Positions 28,099-36,691 of a stretch of 64,000 nt of DNA are shown here, in pieces. A program made the translations under genes and the position numbers. Each line of letters starts with the position of its first letter. Position 1 is the stretch's first letter. The notes beneath the pieces were generated by a model, which saw only the letters and a program-made list of their open reading frames with translations, had not been told where the DNA came from and did no database searches. Source of the stretch: Halomarina ordinaria (lineage in GTDB: Archaea > Halobacteriota > Halobacteria > Halobacteriales > Haloarculaceae); contig NZ_JARRAH010000001.1 of assembly GCF_030553305.1 (NCBI RefSeq), positions 1,922,001 through 1,986,000 on the forward strand. Reading direction: 5' to 3'.

Positions 28099-29376
28099 AT
28101 GAAGGTGCGTTTCCTCGGCGGCGCGGACGAGATCGGGCGGAGCGCCCTCCTGGTGAACGACGCGCTCCTGCTCGACTACGGGATGGCGGCGGAGAACCCG
28201 CCGCAGTACCCGGTGGGGTCGGTCGACCCCGAGGCCGTCGTGGTGAGCCACGGGCACCTCGACCACGTCGGCGCGCTGCCCGCGCTCCTCTCGGGGCGTG
28301 CCCGTCCCCCGATTCACTGGACGGCGCCGACGCGCGAACTCGCGCTGACGCTCGCGCGCGACACGCTGAAGCTCCACGGCGGCACCCTCCAGTGTCCGTT
28401 CACCCGGACGGACGTGAGCCGGCTGACCCAGGTGTCGGAACCGCACGGCTACGGCGAGCCGTTCGAGGCGGCGGGCCACGAGGTGACCCTCTACAACGCC
28501 GGGCACATCCCCGGGAGCGCGCACGTCCTCGTCGACGACGGCGAGACGCGCCTGCTCTACACTGGCGACTTCTACGTCGACGAGCAGGGGAACGACGGGA
28601 ACGGGAACCACGAACGCGGGGTGGGCGGCCAGCGACTGGTCGAGGGGTCGACCGCACGCCCCGAGGCCGACGTCGTGGTCTGCGAGTCGACGTACGCCGA
28701 CGTGCACCACGACCCGCGCGGGCGGGTGGAGCGGCGCTTCGCCGACTGGGTGAGAGAGACCGTCCACCAGGGTGGGACCGTCGTCGTCCCGGCGTTCGCC
28801 ATCGGCCGCACGCAGGAGGTGCTGCTGGTGTGTGACGCCCACGACATCGACTGCTACGTCGACGGGATGGGCGTCGACGTCGCCCGGATGCTCACCAGTC
28901 ACCCCGAGTTCGTCCGCGACGGGGAGGCGCTGCGCCGGGCCGTGGGCCGCGCACGCGTCGTCCGCGGCGGCGACGGACAGCGTGAGCGCATCGCCCGGGG
29001 CAACAACGTCGTCGTCACGACCAGCGGGATGCTCACCGGCGGGCCGGCGATGACCTACGTCCCCGCCGTCCGGGGCGACCCGACCAACGCCGTCGCGTTC
29101 ACGGGCTACCAGGTCGAGGGGACGCCGGGGCGGGACCTGCTCGACCGCGGCAGCGCCGAACTCGACGGCCGAGTCGTGCCCGTCAGCGCGCGCACCGCGC
29201 TCTTCGAGTTCTCCGCGCACGCCGACCGCAGCGGGTTGGAACGGTTCCTCGACGACTACCGGGACGCCCGCGTCCTCTGTAACCACGGCGAGCGAACCGA
29301 GTGGTTCGCCGGGGAACTGCGCGAGCGGGGCTTCGACGCGAGCGCGCCGGAACTGGGCGCGACCGTCGAGCGCTGA
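28099..29376 (+). CDS. MBL-fold beta-CASP ribonuclease
   Basis: A 425-residue metallo-β-lactamase/β-CASP nuclease of the CPSF73/RNase J superfamily. It has motif 2 VVVSHGHLDHVGALPALL, motif 3 AGHIPGSAH, motif 4 LLYTGDFYVDE, and the β-CASP signatures VVPAFAIGRTQEVL, VVTTSGMLTGGPA and FEFSAHADRSGL. It lacks the N-terminal KH domains of aCPSF1, so it is the short aCPSF2-like type, which acts in archaeal RNA processing or decay. A GNDGNGNHERG insert near residue 160 is low complexity. Confidence 0.88.
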   Translation: MKVRFLGGADEIGRSALLVNDALLLDYGMAAENPPQYPVGSVDPEAVVVSHGHLDHVGALPALLSGRARPPIHWTAPTRELALTLARDTLKLHGGTLQCPFTRTDVSRLTQVSEPHGYGEPFEAAGHEVTLYNAGHIPGSAHVLVDDGETRLLYTGDFYVDEQGNDGNGNHERGVGGQRLVEGSTARPEADVVVCESTYADVHHDPRGRVERRFADWVRETVHQGGTVVVPAFAIGRTQEVLLVCDAHDIDCYVDGMGVDVARMLTSHPEFVRDGEALRRAVGRARVVRGGDGQRERIARGNNVVVTTSGMLTGGPAMTYVPAVRGDPTNAVAFTGYQVEGTPGRDLLDRGSAELDGRVVPVSARTALFEFSAHADRSGLERFLDDYRDARVLCNHGERTEWFAGELRERGFDASAPELGATVER

Positions 29377-29426
29377 GCGTGTGGATAGGGTGACACGTTA
29401 AGCCCCCCGGCGTCGTCGTGGGGGGC

Positions 29427-29843
29427 ATGTACGACCGAATCTTCGTTCCAACCGACGGTAGCGACGGTGCGCTGGCGGCGGCCGAACACGCCGTCTCGCT
29501 CGCGCGAGAACAGGGGGCGACCGTCCACGCGCTGTCCGTCGTCCACCTCCGCCCCTCGCTCGAACCGAACGTCGAGGCCGTCCTCGACGCGCTGGAGGCA
29601 CGCGCCGAGGCGGCGGTCGAGGCCGTCGAGGGCCTCGGTGCCGACGCCGGCGTCGAGGTGGTGAGTGCAATCGAGGACGCCGTGCCGAGCGAGGCCATCG
29701 TCGACTACGCCGAGGACCGCGACGTCGACCTCGTGGTGATGGGGAGTCACGGCCACTCGCGCCTCCACGACCTCCTGCTGGGGAGCACGACCGAGCGCGT
29801 GCTCAGGACGTGCGACCGACCCGTCCTCGTCGTCCGGGCGTGA
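29427..29843 (+). CDS. universal stress protein UspA family
   Basis: A 138-residue UspA protein: MYDRIFVPTDGSDGALAAAEHAVSLAREQGATVHALSVVH and DVDLVVMGSHGHSRLHDLLLGSTTERVLRTCDRPVLVVR. The GSHGHSRLHDLLLGSTTE loop is the complete ATP-binding type. The fourth Usp-fold gene within 7.5 kb. Confidence 0.9.
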   Translation: MYDRIFVPTDGSDGALAAAEHAVSLAREQGATVHALSVVHLRPSLEPNVEAVLDALEARAEAAVEAVEGLGADAGVEVVSAIEDAVPSEAIVDYAEDRDVDLVVMGSHGHSRLHDLLLGSTTERVLRTCDRPVLVVRA

Positions 29844-30013
29844 GTCGAGGCGGAGCGCGTTCCGGGGTAACGAGAGCGAGGGGGGGGACGAATCGAGCAC
29901 GCAGACCCTCTCGACCGGCCGATGCACGTCCCGGTACGTAACCAGTCCGTACTGCCTCTCGAGCTATAGCTGCCTCCGTAGTGTCGCATACCCTCTCTAT
30001 CCGTAACGAGCAG

Positions 30014-30024
30014 TTATATATAAG
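30014..30024 (+). promoter_or_regulatory. TATA box of the pst operon
   Basis: A clear TTATATATAAG box lies about 45–50 nt before the pstS ATG in an unusually AT-rich patch. The 29844–30066 gap holds no gene. Phosphate-responsive control is expected from the operon's content but I cannot identify a specific operator. Confidence 0.65.
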
Positions 30025-30066
30025 AAATATGAAACTACTTACTCAGAAGGGATAATCGCTCGGGTG

Positions 30067-31215
30067 ATGACGGACGATTCGACGGAGGTTCCGGGAGTAT
30101 CGCGGCGGACGGTCATCCTCGGCGCGGGGACCGCGGGCATCACAGCACTGGCAGGTTGCGCGGGCGACAGTGGGGGTAACGGGAGCGAAGGGGACGACAA
30201 CGAGAGCGGTGACGAGAGTAGTAGCGGGAACGAGTCGGAAGGCACACAGACCGACGAGGAGGGCTCCAGTGGCGAGGGGCCCCTGACGGCCGACGGTTCC
30301 TCGACGGTGTACCCCATCACGAGTCAGGCGGGGTCGCTCTGGAACGGTAACGCGCCGGCCGACGACGAGGAGTACTGGGGGCCGGGACAGTACGACATCG
30401 ACACGGACAAGAACATGGCAGATTACTGGGCGGGCCTCTACGGGTTCGAACCCAGCGGTGAGTCGGGGACCCCCCCGTTCTACACGTCCATCGGACTGAA
30501 CCACACCGGCGTCGGTCTCGAGAAACTCGAGAACGGTCAGGTCGACATCGGCGACGCGTCCGCGCCGGTCAGCGCCGAGTTCCCCGACCGCAGCGAGGAG
30601 GAACTCGAACCGTTCACGGACCACGTCGTGGCCATCGACGCCCAGCCCATCGTCGTCAGTAAGGAGGTATACGACGAGGGCGTCACCGAGATGACGCTCG
30701 AGGACCTCCAGGCCATCTACCGTGGCGAGATAGAGAACTGGTCGGAACTCGGCGGGCCGGACCGCGAGATTCAGGCCGTCGGCCGCGCCGAGGGCTCGGG
30801 GACGGACACCTCCTTCCGGAACAACGTTCTCGGCGACCCCGACGCGGAGATGCCCGGCACCGACGTCCGCCAGGGGCAGAACCAGCAGGTGGCGACGCTC
30901 GTCCAGGAGTCGAACAACGCCATCGCGTACATCGCGCTGGCGTTCGTCGACGAGGAGACCGTCCCCCCCATCGGTCTCGAAATCGACGGCACCACCTACA
31001 CCTACGGGGAGAACCTCGGGACACTCGAGTACCCCCTCTCGCGCGCACTGCACTGCTACACGTGGGACGGCACCTCCAACAAGGAGGCGGCGTTCATCCG
31101 TATGATACTCAGCGACTACGGCCAGACGATGTTCGTCGAGCCGAACAACTACCTGCCGCTCGAGGAGGAGACCCGCCAGGAGCAACTCGACGCGCTCCCC
31201 GGGCCGACCAACTGA
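30067..31215 (+). CDS. pstS: phosphate ABC transporter substrate-binding lipoprotein PstS
   Basis: A 382-residue periplasmic-type phosphate-binding protein. The Tat signal SRRTVILGAGTAGITALAGCAGD has a lipobox Cys, then an acidic Gly/Ser/Asn linker. The phosphate-binding LTADGSSTVYPIT loop and the later GSGTDTSFRNN motif are typical of PstS. The ATG at 30067 is preferred to the GTG immediately upstream. First gene of pstSCAB-phoU. Confidence 0.93.
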   Translation: MTDDSTEVPGVSRRTVILGAGTAGITALAGCAGDSGGNGSEGDDNESGDESSSGNESEGTQTDEEGSSGEGPLTADGSSTVYPITSQAGSLWNGNAPADDEEYWGPGQYDIDTDKNMADYWAGLYGFEPSGESGTPPFYTSIGLNHTGVGLEKLENGQVDIGDASAPVSAEFPDRSEEELEPFTDHVVAIDAQPIVVSKEVYDEGVTEMTLEDLQAIYRGEIENWSELGGPDREIQAVGRAEGSGTDTSFRNNVLGDPDAEMPGTDVRQGQNQQVATLVQESNNAIAYIALAFVDEETVPPIGLEIDGTTYTYGENLGTLEYPLSRALHCYTWDGTSNKEAAFIRMILSDYGQTMFVEPNNYLPLEEETRQEQLDALPGPTN

Positions 31216-31254
31216 ACGACCACCGGCGTCCCCGGGGGCACCGCGAGCGAACGA

Positions 31255-31273
31255 CTCCTTCGGGTCGAAGGAG
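31255..31273 (+). terminator. hairpin between pstS and pstC
   Basis: CTCCTTCG and CGAAGGAG form a perfect 8-bp stem with a 3-nt loop, 40 nt after the pstS stop. It could attenuate transcription or protect the pstS 3' end, keeping PstS above the membrane components. No U tract follows directly. Confidence 0.4.
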
Positions 31274-31309
31274 CTGACACAGCAAAAGGACAACCAAGAT
31301 TTTCAGTAC

Positions 31310-32413
31310 ATGAGTAGCATATCGGGATTCGAACGAATCCGACGAACCACCGACGCGGGCGACGGGGCGCTGGCGACCGGCGCTATCGGTGCCCTGTGTC
31401 TCGTCGCGGCGTTCGCCGCGTTCATGCTGAACTCGACGTTCACCGTGCTACCGGTCGTCGGGTTCGTCGTCGTCGTAGGGTACGGGTGGGTCGCCCACCA
31501 GGCAGAGACGGCGCGAGCGTTGACGTTCCTCGCGACGGTCTCGACCGTCCTCGTCCTCGCGCTGATTACGGTATTCCTGGTGCTCGAAGCGATACCGGCG
31601 TTCGCGCTGATGGGCGTCGAGATGTTCTCGCTCGGCACGCCGGTACGGCTGTTCGGCGTCACGGTGCTCCCGGGCGTCGAGACCTTCTGGAGCACGTCGC
31701 AGGACGTCTACGCGCTCACGCCGATGATATGGGGGACGCTGCTGACGACGTTCCTCGCGATGCTCATCGCGGGACCGCTGGGCATCGCCGGCGCGCTATT
31801 TATCAGCGAAATCGCACCACCGGCCGTTCGTGAGGTGGTCAAACCCGGCATCGAAATCCTGGCGGGCATCCCCTCTATCGTCTACGGCTTCCTCGGCTAC
31901 GTGGTCATCAACAGCTACATGATGACGAACTTCGCGTTGCCGTCGTTCGGGAGCCTGTTCGTCGTCGGCATCGTCATCGGTCTCATGTCGCTCCCGACGG
32001 TCGTCTCCGTCGCCGAGGACGCGATTTCGAGCGTCCCCTCGCCGGTCAAGGACGGCTCGCTCGCGATGGGTGCGACCGACTGGCAGACGATGAAGAGCAT
32101 CACCCTCCCGGCGGCGTTCTCCGGCGTCTCCGCCGCGGTGCTGCTGGGCGTCGGACGTGCGGCGGGGGAGACGATGGCCGCGACGGTGATTCTGGGCCAC
32201 ACCCAGGCGCTTCCCGAGCCGCTCTACGACGTCTTCGGCAACACGGAGACGCTCACGAGCCTCATCGCGGGTCAGTACGGCAACGCGACCGGCCCGCACA
32301 TGAGCGCGCTGTTCGCCGCGGGCGTCGTGCTGTTCGTCAGCGTGCTCGTCCTCAGCATCGGTTCGCAACTCATCGAGGCACGGATGCAACACCAGTTCGG
32401 AGGGAACCGATGA
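31310..32413 (+). CDS. pstC: phosphate ABC transporter permease PstC
   Basis: A 367-residue multi-pass permease. It has ALTPMIWGTLLTTFLAMLIAGPLGIAGALFISEIAPPAVREVVKPGIEILAGIPSIVYGF and LGMGATDWQTMKSITLPAAFSGVSAAVLLGVGRAAGETMAA-type EAA loop sequence, hallmarks of PstC. Membrane spans near the N-terminus are followed by a long external loop. It overlaps pstA by 4 bp (ATGA). Confidence 0.92.
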   Translation: MSSISGFERIRRTTDAGDGALATGAIGALCLVAAFAAFMLNSTFTVLPVVGFVVVVGYGWVAHQAETARALTFLATVSTVLVLALITVFLVLEAIPAFALMGVEMFSLGTPVRLFGVTVLPGVETFWSTSQDVYALTPMIWGTLLTTFLAMLIAGPLGIAGALFISEIAPPAVREVVKPGIEILAGIPSIVYGFLGYVVINSYMMTNFALPSFGSLFVVGIVIGLMSLPTVVSVAEDAISSVPSPVKDGSLAMGATDWQTMKSITLPAAFSGVSAAVLLGVGRAAGETMAATVILGHTQALPEPLYDVFGNTETLTSLIAGQYGNATGPHMSALFAAGVVLFVSVLVLSIGSQLIEARMQHQFGGNR

Positions 32414-33957
32414 GCGACGCCTACGGGTCGAAACTGGTCGACGGGGAGACGACGGCACTCGAACGCGTGGCGACCGGGGTCGTCGGCCTCGGCATCGTCA
32501 GTTTCGTCCTCGGCATGACGAGTATCTTCCGCTGGACGACGGAGCAGACGGACGTCCTCGGAATCTCGCTGTTCGACGTCCTCGCGGTCGGGTTGCTCGC
32601 CATGGGCGTCACGCTCGTCGGTATCGGTGTCGCCTCGCGGGCGGGGCTCGTCGAGACACAGCCAGACCGGAACGCGGGCGTCTTCACCGCTGTCGCCTTC
32701 GGCGGCATCGGGGCGGTCGCGGCGGGTCTGGTCGTCTCGCAGACCCTCGGCGTCGGTGCCGGCGTGTCGCTCGCCGCGGCGGTCGCTGCCGGGGCGGTCG
32801 TCACCGTCGGCGTGATGCTCGTCGGCGAGGACGTCGGGTCGACCGTCCCGGTCGGCCTGCTGACCGCCGGCGTCGGCGCGCTCGTCCTGACGGGCGTCCT
32901 CGGTCCCGAGTGGAGCTGGGACCCGGATGCGTTCACCGCCACCTTCTACGGGACCATCGTGGTCCCGGCGTTGACCGTCGTCTGCGGCCTGCTCTGTTCG
33001 TGGTCGGCGGCGAAGTCGGCCGAGGGATTCGGCACGCGCGGCCGGCAGAACGGCGCGTACCTGCTCATCGGGTCGAGCGCGTTCGGTATGCTCGCCGTCC
33101 TCGCCGGGCTCATCCTGTTCATCGTCTCCCGCGGACTCGGTCCCGTGCTGGAGGGCGCCCGGCTGACGCCGACGGTGGAGTGGCCGTTCGTGACCAACGG
33201 GTTCAGCCTCTCGCCGACGGCGGTGACCGGGGTGTATCCCGCCATCGTCGGGACGTTCTGGGTCGTCTTCGGTGCGGTCGTGCTCGCGGTCCCGATCGGC
33301 ATCGGTGCCGCGGTGTTCCTCTCCGAGTACGCCGAGCAGGGTCGGTTCACCGCCGTCGTTGAGGTGGCGACGAACGGGCTGTGGAGCACGCCCAGCGTCG
33401 TGTTCGGGCTGTTCGGCTACGCCTTCCTCGTCCCTCGGCTCGGCAACAACACCTCGCTGCTCGCCGGGATGCTCGTGCTCGGGTTCATGCTCCTCCCGCT
33501 GGTGGTCATCACCAGTCGGGAGGCCCTCCTCGCGGTCCCCGACGAGTACCGCGACGCGAGCGCGGCACTGGGCGTCAGTCAGTGGCAGACGATACGCAGC
33601 GTCGTCGTCCCCGCCGCGATGCCCGGTATCGCGACGGGCATCATCCTCGGCGTCGGGCGCATCGCGGGGGAGACCGCACCGATACTGCTCGTGATGACCG
33701 GCGGGCTGCGCGATAACGCGCCGAGCGTGCTCGGGTCGTTCGAGTTCACGGGGGCCCCGCCGTTCGTCGCCAACGACGCGCTCCTCCAGAGCGCACCGGC
33801 GCTCCCCTACCAGCTGTACGCGACCATCACGGCCGGCGTGAGCGGCGACGAGGCGTTCGGCTGGGGGACGGCGCTCGTGCTCCTGCTCGTCGTCCTCTCG
33901 TTCTACGCCATCGGCATCGCATCGCGCATCTACTTCCGAAGGAAACTGACACAATGA
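32410..33957 (+). CDS. pstA: phosphate ABC transporter permease PstA with N-terminal membrane extension
   Basis: A 515-residue permease. The C-terminal ~290 residues are ordinary PstA ([95 protein letters not shown]). The N-terminal ~220 residues add about six extra hydrophobic segments absent from bacterial PstA. Haloarchaeal PstA proteins are often long, so this is probably a lineage trait. Overlaps pstC and pstB by ATGA. Confidence 0.9.
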   Translation: MSDAYGSKLVDGETTALERVATGVVGLGIVSFVLGMTSIFRWTTEQTDVLGISLFDVLAVGLLAMGVTLVGIGVASRAGLVETQPDRNAGVFTAVAFGGIGAVAAGLVVSQTLGVGAGVSLAAAVAAGAVVTVGVMLVGEDVGSTVPVGLLTAGVGALVLTGVLGPEWSWDPDAFTATFYGTIVVPALTVVCGLLCSWSAAKSAEGFGTRGRQNGAYLLIGSSAFGMLAVLAGLILFIVSRGLGPVLEGARLTPTVEWPFVTNGFSLSPTAVTGVYPAIVGTFWVVFGAVVLAVPIGIGAAVFLSEYAEQGRFTAVVEVATNGLWSTPSVVFGLFGYAFLVPRLGNNTSLLAGMLVLGFMLLPLVVITSREALLAVPDEYRDASAALGVSQWQTIRSVVVPAAMPGIATGIILGVGRIAGETAPILLVMTGGLRDNAPSVLGSFEFTGAPPFVANDALLQSAPALPYQLYATITAGVSGDEAFGWGTALVLLLVVLSFYAIGIASRIYFRRKLTQ

Positions 33958-34880
33958 CCGAGACGATAACGACAGATACGGACGAGACGACAGACACGGA
34001 CCGGACGACGGAGGCGGGCCAGACGACCGTCGCCGGCGAGACCGACGAGCGAACCCGCGACTCGTGGACCGACTACGAGTTCGAGGGCGACGCGAAGCTC
34101 GCCGCAGACGACCTCGACGTCCACTACGGCTCGGACCACGCCCTGAAGGGTATCTCGATGGAGATACCCGAAGAGAGCGTGACCGCACTCATCGGTCCTT
34201 CGGGCTGCGGGAAGTCGACGTTCCTCCGGTGTCTCAACCGGATGAACGACCGAATCAGGGCGGCCTCCGTCGACGGCTCCGTCACCATCGACGGCGAGGA
34301 GATCTACCAGGACGGCGTCAACCTCGTCGAACTGCGAAAGCGCGTCGGGATGGTGTTCCAGGCGCCGAACCCGTTCCCGAAGTCGATCCGGGACAACGTA
34401 GCGTACGGGCCACGCAAGCACGGCGACATCGAGACGGGGGTGCTCTCCCGGCTGACCGGCCGCGACGACCGGGCGAAGGAAGACGAGATCGTCGAGCGCT
34501 CGCTCAGGCGGGCGGCGCTGTGGGACGAGGTGAACGACCGCCTCGACGACAACGCCATCGGGCTCTCGGGCGGGCAACAGCAGCGCCTCTGTATCGCGCG
34601 CTGTCTCGCGACCGACCCGGAGGTCATCCTGATGGACGAACCGGCGAGCGCGCTCGACCCCATCGCCACCTCGAAGATCGAGGACCTCATCGACGACCTG
34701 GCGGAGGACTACACCGTCGTCGTCGTCACGCACAACATGCAGCAGGCGGCGCGCATCTCCGACCAGACGGCCGTCTTCCTCACCGGCGGCGAACTCGTCG
34801 AGTACGGGCAGACCGATCAGGTGTTCGAGAACCCCGAGAGCCAGCGCGTCGAGGACTACATCACCGGCAAGTTCGGATGA
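33954..34880 (+). CDS. pstB: phosphate ABC transporter ATPase PstB
   Basis: A 308-residue ATPase: Walker [10 protein letters not shown], PstB-specific [13 protein letters not shown]-loop [15 protein letters not shown], signature [13 protein letters not shown], Walker [15 protein letters not shown], and H-loop [13 protein letters not shown]. The first ~50 residues are a disordered Thr/Asp tail unlike bacterial PstB. Cytoplasmic motor of the phosphate importer. Confidence 0.95.
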   Translation: MTETITTDTDETTDTDRTTEAGQTTVAGETDERTRDSWTDYEFEGDAKLAADDLDVHYGSDHALKGISMEIPEESVTALIGPSGCGKSTFLRCLNRMNDRIRAASVDGSVTIDGEEIYQDGVNLVELRKRVGMVFQAPNPFPKSIRDNVAYGPRKHGDIETGVLSRLTGRDDRAKEDEIVERSLRRAALWDEVNDRLDDNAIGLSGGQQQRLCIARCLATDPEVILMDEPASALDPIATSKIEDLIDDLAEDYTVVVVTHNMQQAARISDQTAVFLTGGELVEYGQTDQVFENPESQRVEDYITGKFG

Positions 34881-34915
34881 CGGGGCGCACGACGCGGGGA
34901 CCGGGGGGAGCGTAG

Positions 34916-35899
34916 ATGGAGCGACGGAAGGTCCAGCTCGCCGGCGGGTCGACCTACACCATCTCGCTGCCGAAACCCTGGGCGGACACGCACGACATCG
35001 TCGCCGGCACGCACCTGAACCTGCACCCGAAAGCGGACGGGTCGCTGCTCGTCCGCACGAACGCCGGGGAGGGAGCGGGCCGCTCGGTCGAGCGGTCGGT
35101 CGACCGGTACGAACCGGGGACACTCACCCGACTGGTCCGTGCCCACTACACCGTCGGCGTCGACGAGTTGACGCTGACGACGGCGGAGCCGACACCGGCG
35201 GCGAAGCGCCGCGCCGTCACCGACGCCACCGCCGAACTCGTCGGCTTCGAGGTGGTCCGCGAGTCCGACCGGGAGGTCGTCGTGCGTAGTCTGCTGAACG
35301 CGGACGAGGTCTCGGTCCGACAGACCGTCGTCCAGCTCCAGTCGACCGTCCTCTCGATGCAGCGTGGGGCCGTCGAGGCCGTCGCCCGGAGCGACGCCTC
35401 GCTCGCGGAGCGGACAGCGGGACGAGACCACGAGACCGACAGGCTGCTCGCCACGATAGCCCGGCAGTACCACCGGGCGGTCGACGACCCCTCGGAGGCG
35501 GCGACACTCGGTGTCGACCGTCACGAGCTTCGCAGTTACTACGAGACCGCCAAACGACTCGTACAGGTCGGCGACTGCGCGGCGTCGATGGCGACCGTCG
35601 TGGGACGCGAAGGGGAGACGACGCTCCCGGCGACACTCCTCGACGCCGCGAGGCGCGCCCGGTCGGTCGTCGCGGACGCGACGGACGTCGTGGTCAACGG
35701 CGGCGACACGGAGCAGGCGCACGCCGCGCTCTCGGCCCGCGACGACGTCCTGGCCGAACTCGACCGGGGCGACCGGGACGGGGACCCGGCCGCCGCGTAC
35801 GCGGCGGGCCGGTTCTGCGAGAGCGTCCGTCAGACGGTCGAGTGCGGCGCCGCCATCGCCGAATGGGCGGTCGCCGACGACCTGCGCGCCGAGCGCTGA
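34916..35899 (+). CDS. phoU: phosphate uptake regulator, AbrB–PhoU type
   Basis: A 327-residue protein starting with a SpoVT/AbrB-like DNA-binding swapped hairpin (RRKVQLAGGSTYTISLPKPWADTHDIVAGTHLNLHPKADGSLLV), followed by PhoU-like helical bundles. This AbrB–PhoU fusion is common next to pst genes in haloarchaea. It probably links phosphate status to pst expression or transporter activity. Lies 35 nt after pstB. Confidence 0.85.
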   Translation: MERRKVQLAGGSTYTISLPKPWADTHDIVAGTHLNLHPKADGSLLVRTNAGEGAGRSVERSVDRYEPGTLTRLVRAHYTVGVDELTLTTAEPTPAAKRRAVTDATAELVGFEVVRESDREVVVRSLLNADEVSVRQTVVQLQSTVLSMQRGAVEAVARSDASLAERTAGRDHETDRLLATIARQYHRAVDDPSEAATLGVDRHELRSYYETAKRLVQVGDCAASMATVVGREGETTLPATLLDAARRARSVVADATDVVVNGGDTEQAHAALSARDDVLAELDRGDRDGDPAAAYAAGRFCESVRQTVECGAAIAEWAVADDLRAER

Positions 35900-35957
35900 G
35901 GTCGTCCGGGCGTGCGTCGGGGAAACGGTTTCCCCCGCCGCCGTCGACGGTCGGGGC

Positions 35958-36386
35958 ATGACGGACGACCTGAGCGAGACGGAACGGGAGGCGCTCCACG
36001 AACTCACTCTCGGCCTCGAACACATCTACCGGGGGTACGGCGACCTGCTGAGTTGTCATCACCGAATCGGCGGGGGGATGGACCACCTGCACGACGCCGA
36101 AGAACTGCTCCGGGAGGCCGGACACACGGAATTCGCCGACGCGCTCCGCGACGAGCACCTCCCCGCCGGTGCCATCGAGGACATGTGGACGTACGAACTC
36201 GTCGACACGTTCCGCGAGAACTTCCTCGCGGACGTGACGACGTTCGAAGAGCGCGTCCGCGAGGACCTCGCCGACGGCGAGCGCCACGTTACGGAGCGAG
36301 AACAGCAGCGACAGTGGCGCGAGCGCGCCGAGGGGTGGACGGCGAAGAGAGGGGATGGCGAGGAGGGAGGCGCGAACGCCGAGTAG
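35958..36386 (+). CDS. small acidic helical protein, function unknown
   Basis: A 142-residue helical protein (ETEREALHELTLGLEHIYRGYGDLLSCHHRIGGGMDHLHDAEELLREAGHTEFADALRDEHLPAGAIEDMWTYELVDTFRENFL…). It has repeated His residues in SCHHRIGGGMDHLHDAE that could bind metal or haem; this is speculation. The C-terminal region is a charged coil. It follows phoU by 58 nt. Confidence 0.68.
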   Translation: MTDDLSETEREALHELTLGLEHIYRGYGDLLSCHHRIGGGMDHLHDAEELLREAGHTEFADALRDEHLPAGAIEDMWTYELVDTFRENFLADVTTFEERVREDLADGERHVTEREQQRQWRERAEGWTAKRGDGEEGGANAE

Positions 36387-36390
36387 TCGG

Positions 36391-36687
36391 TTACGCCGCG
36401 TCCTCGTTCGCCTCGGCCGCCTCGACGCGTTCGGCGTGTTCGACGAGGTCCGCGGCCAGCGTGCGCGCCTCCGCCGCCGAGAGCGTCACGCTGTCGGCGT
36501 GCGGTGGCAGGTGGTCGAGCTCGGCGTTGTCCAGTTCGAGCTGGAGCGTGACGTGGTCCGGCCGTTTCCGGGGGGAACTGACGTTCAGCGTGGCGTACGC
36601 CGACTCCTCGAAGTCGTGGCCCTCCGCCGCGGCGTCCACGAGGTCGAGGGTGGTGTAGGCGTTCACCCGCATGATGCGGTCGGCCAT
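36391..36687 (-). CDS. small conserved haloarchaeal protein
   Basis: A 98-residue protein (MADRIMRVNAYTTLDLVDAAAEGHDFEESAYATLNVSSPRKRPDHVTLQLELDNAELDHLPPHADSVTLSAAEARTLAADLVEHAERVE). A β-rich N-terminus leads to a helical end. It resembles haloarchaeal proteins of unknown role (DUF6360-like, from memory). Its start is 4 nt after the reductase stop, so it is co-transcribed with it. Confidence 0.68.
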   Translation of the reverse strand: MADRIMRVNAYTTLDLVDAAAEGHDFEESAYATLNVSSPRKRPDHVTLQLELDNAELDHLPPHADSVTLSAAEARTLAADLVEHAERVEAAEANEDAA

Positions 36688-36691
36688 CGCG

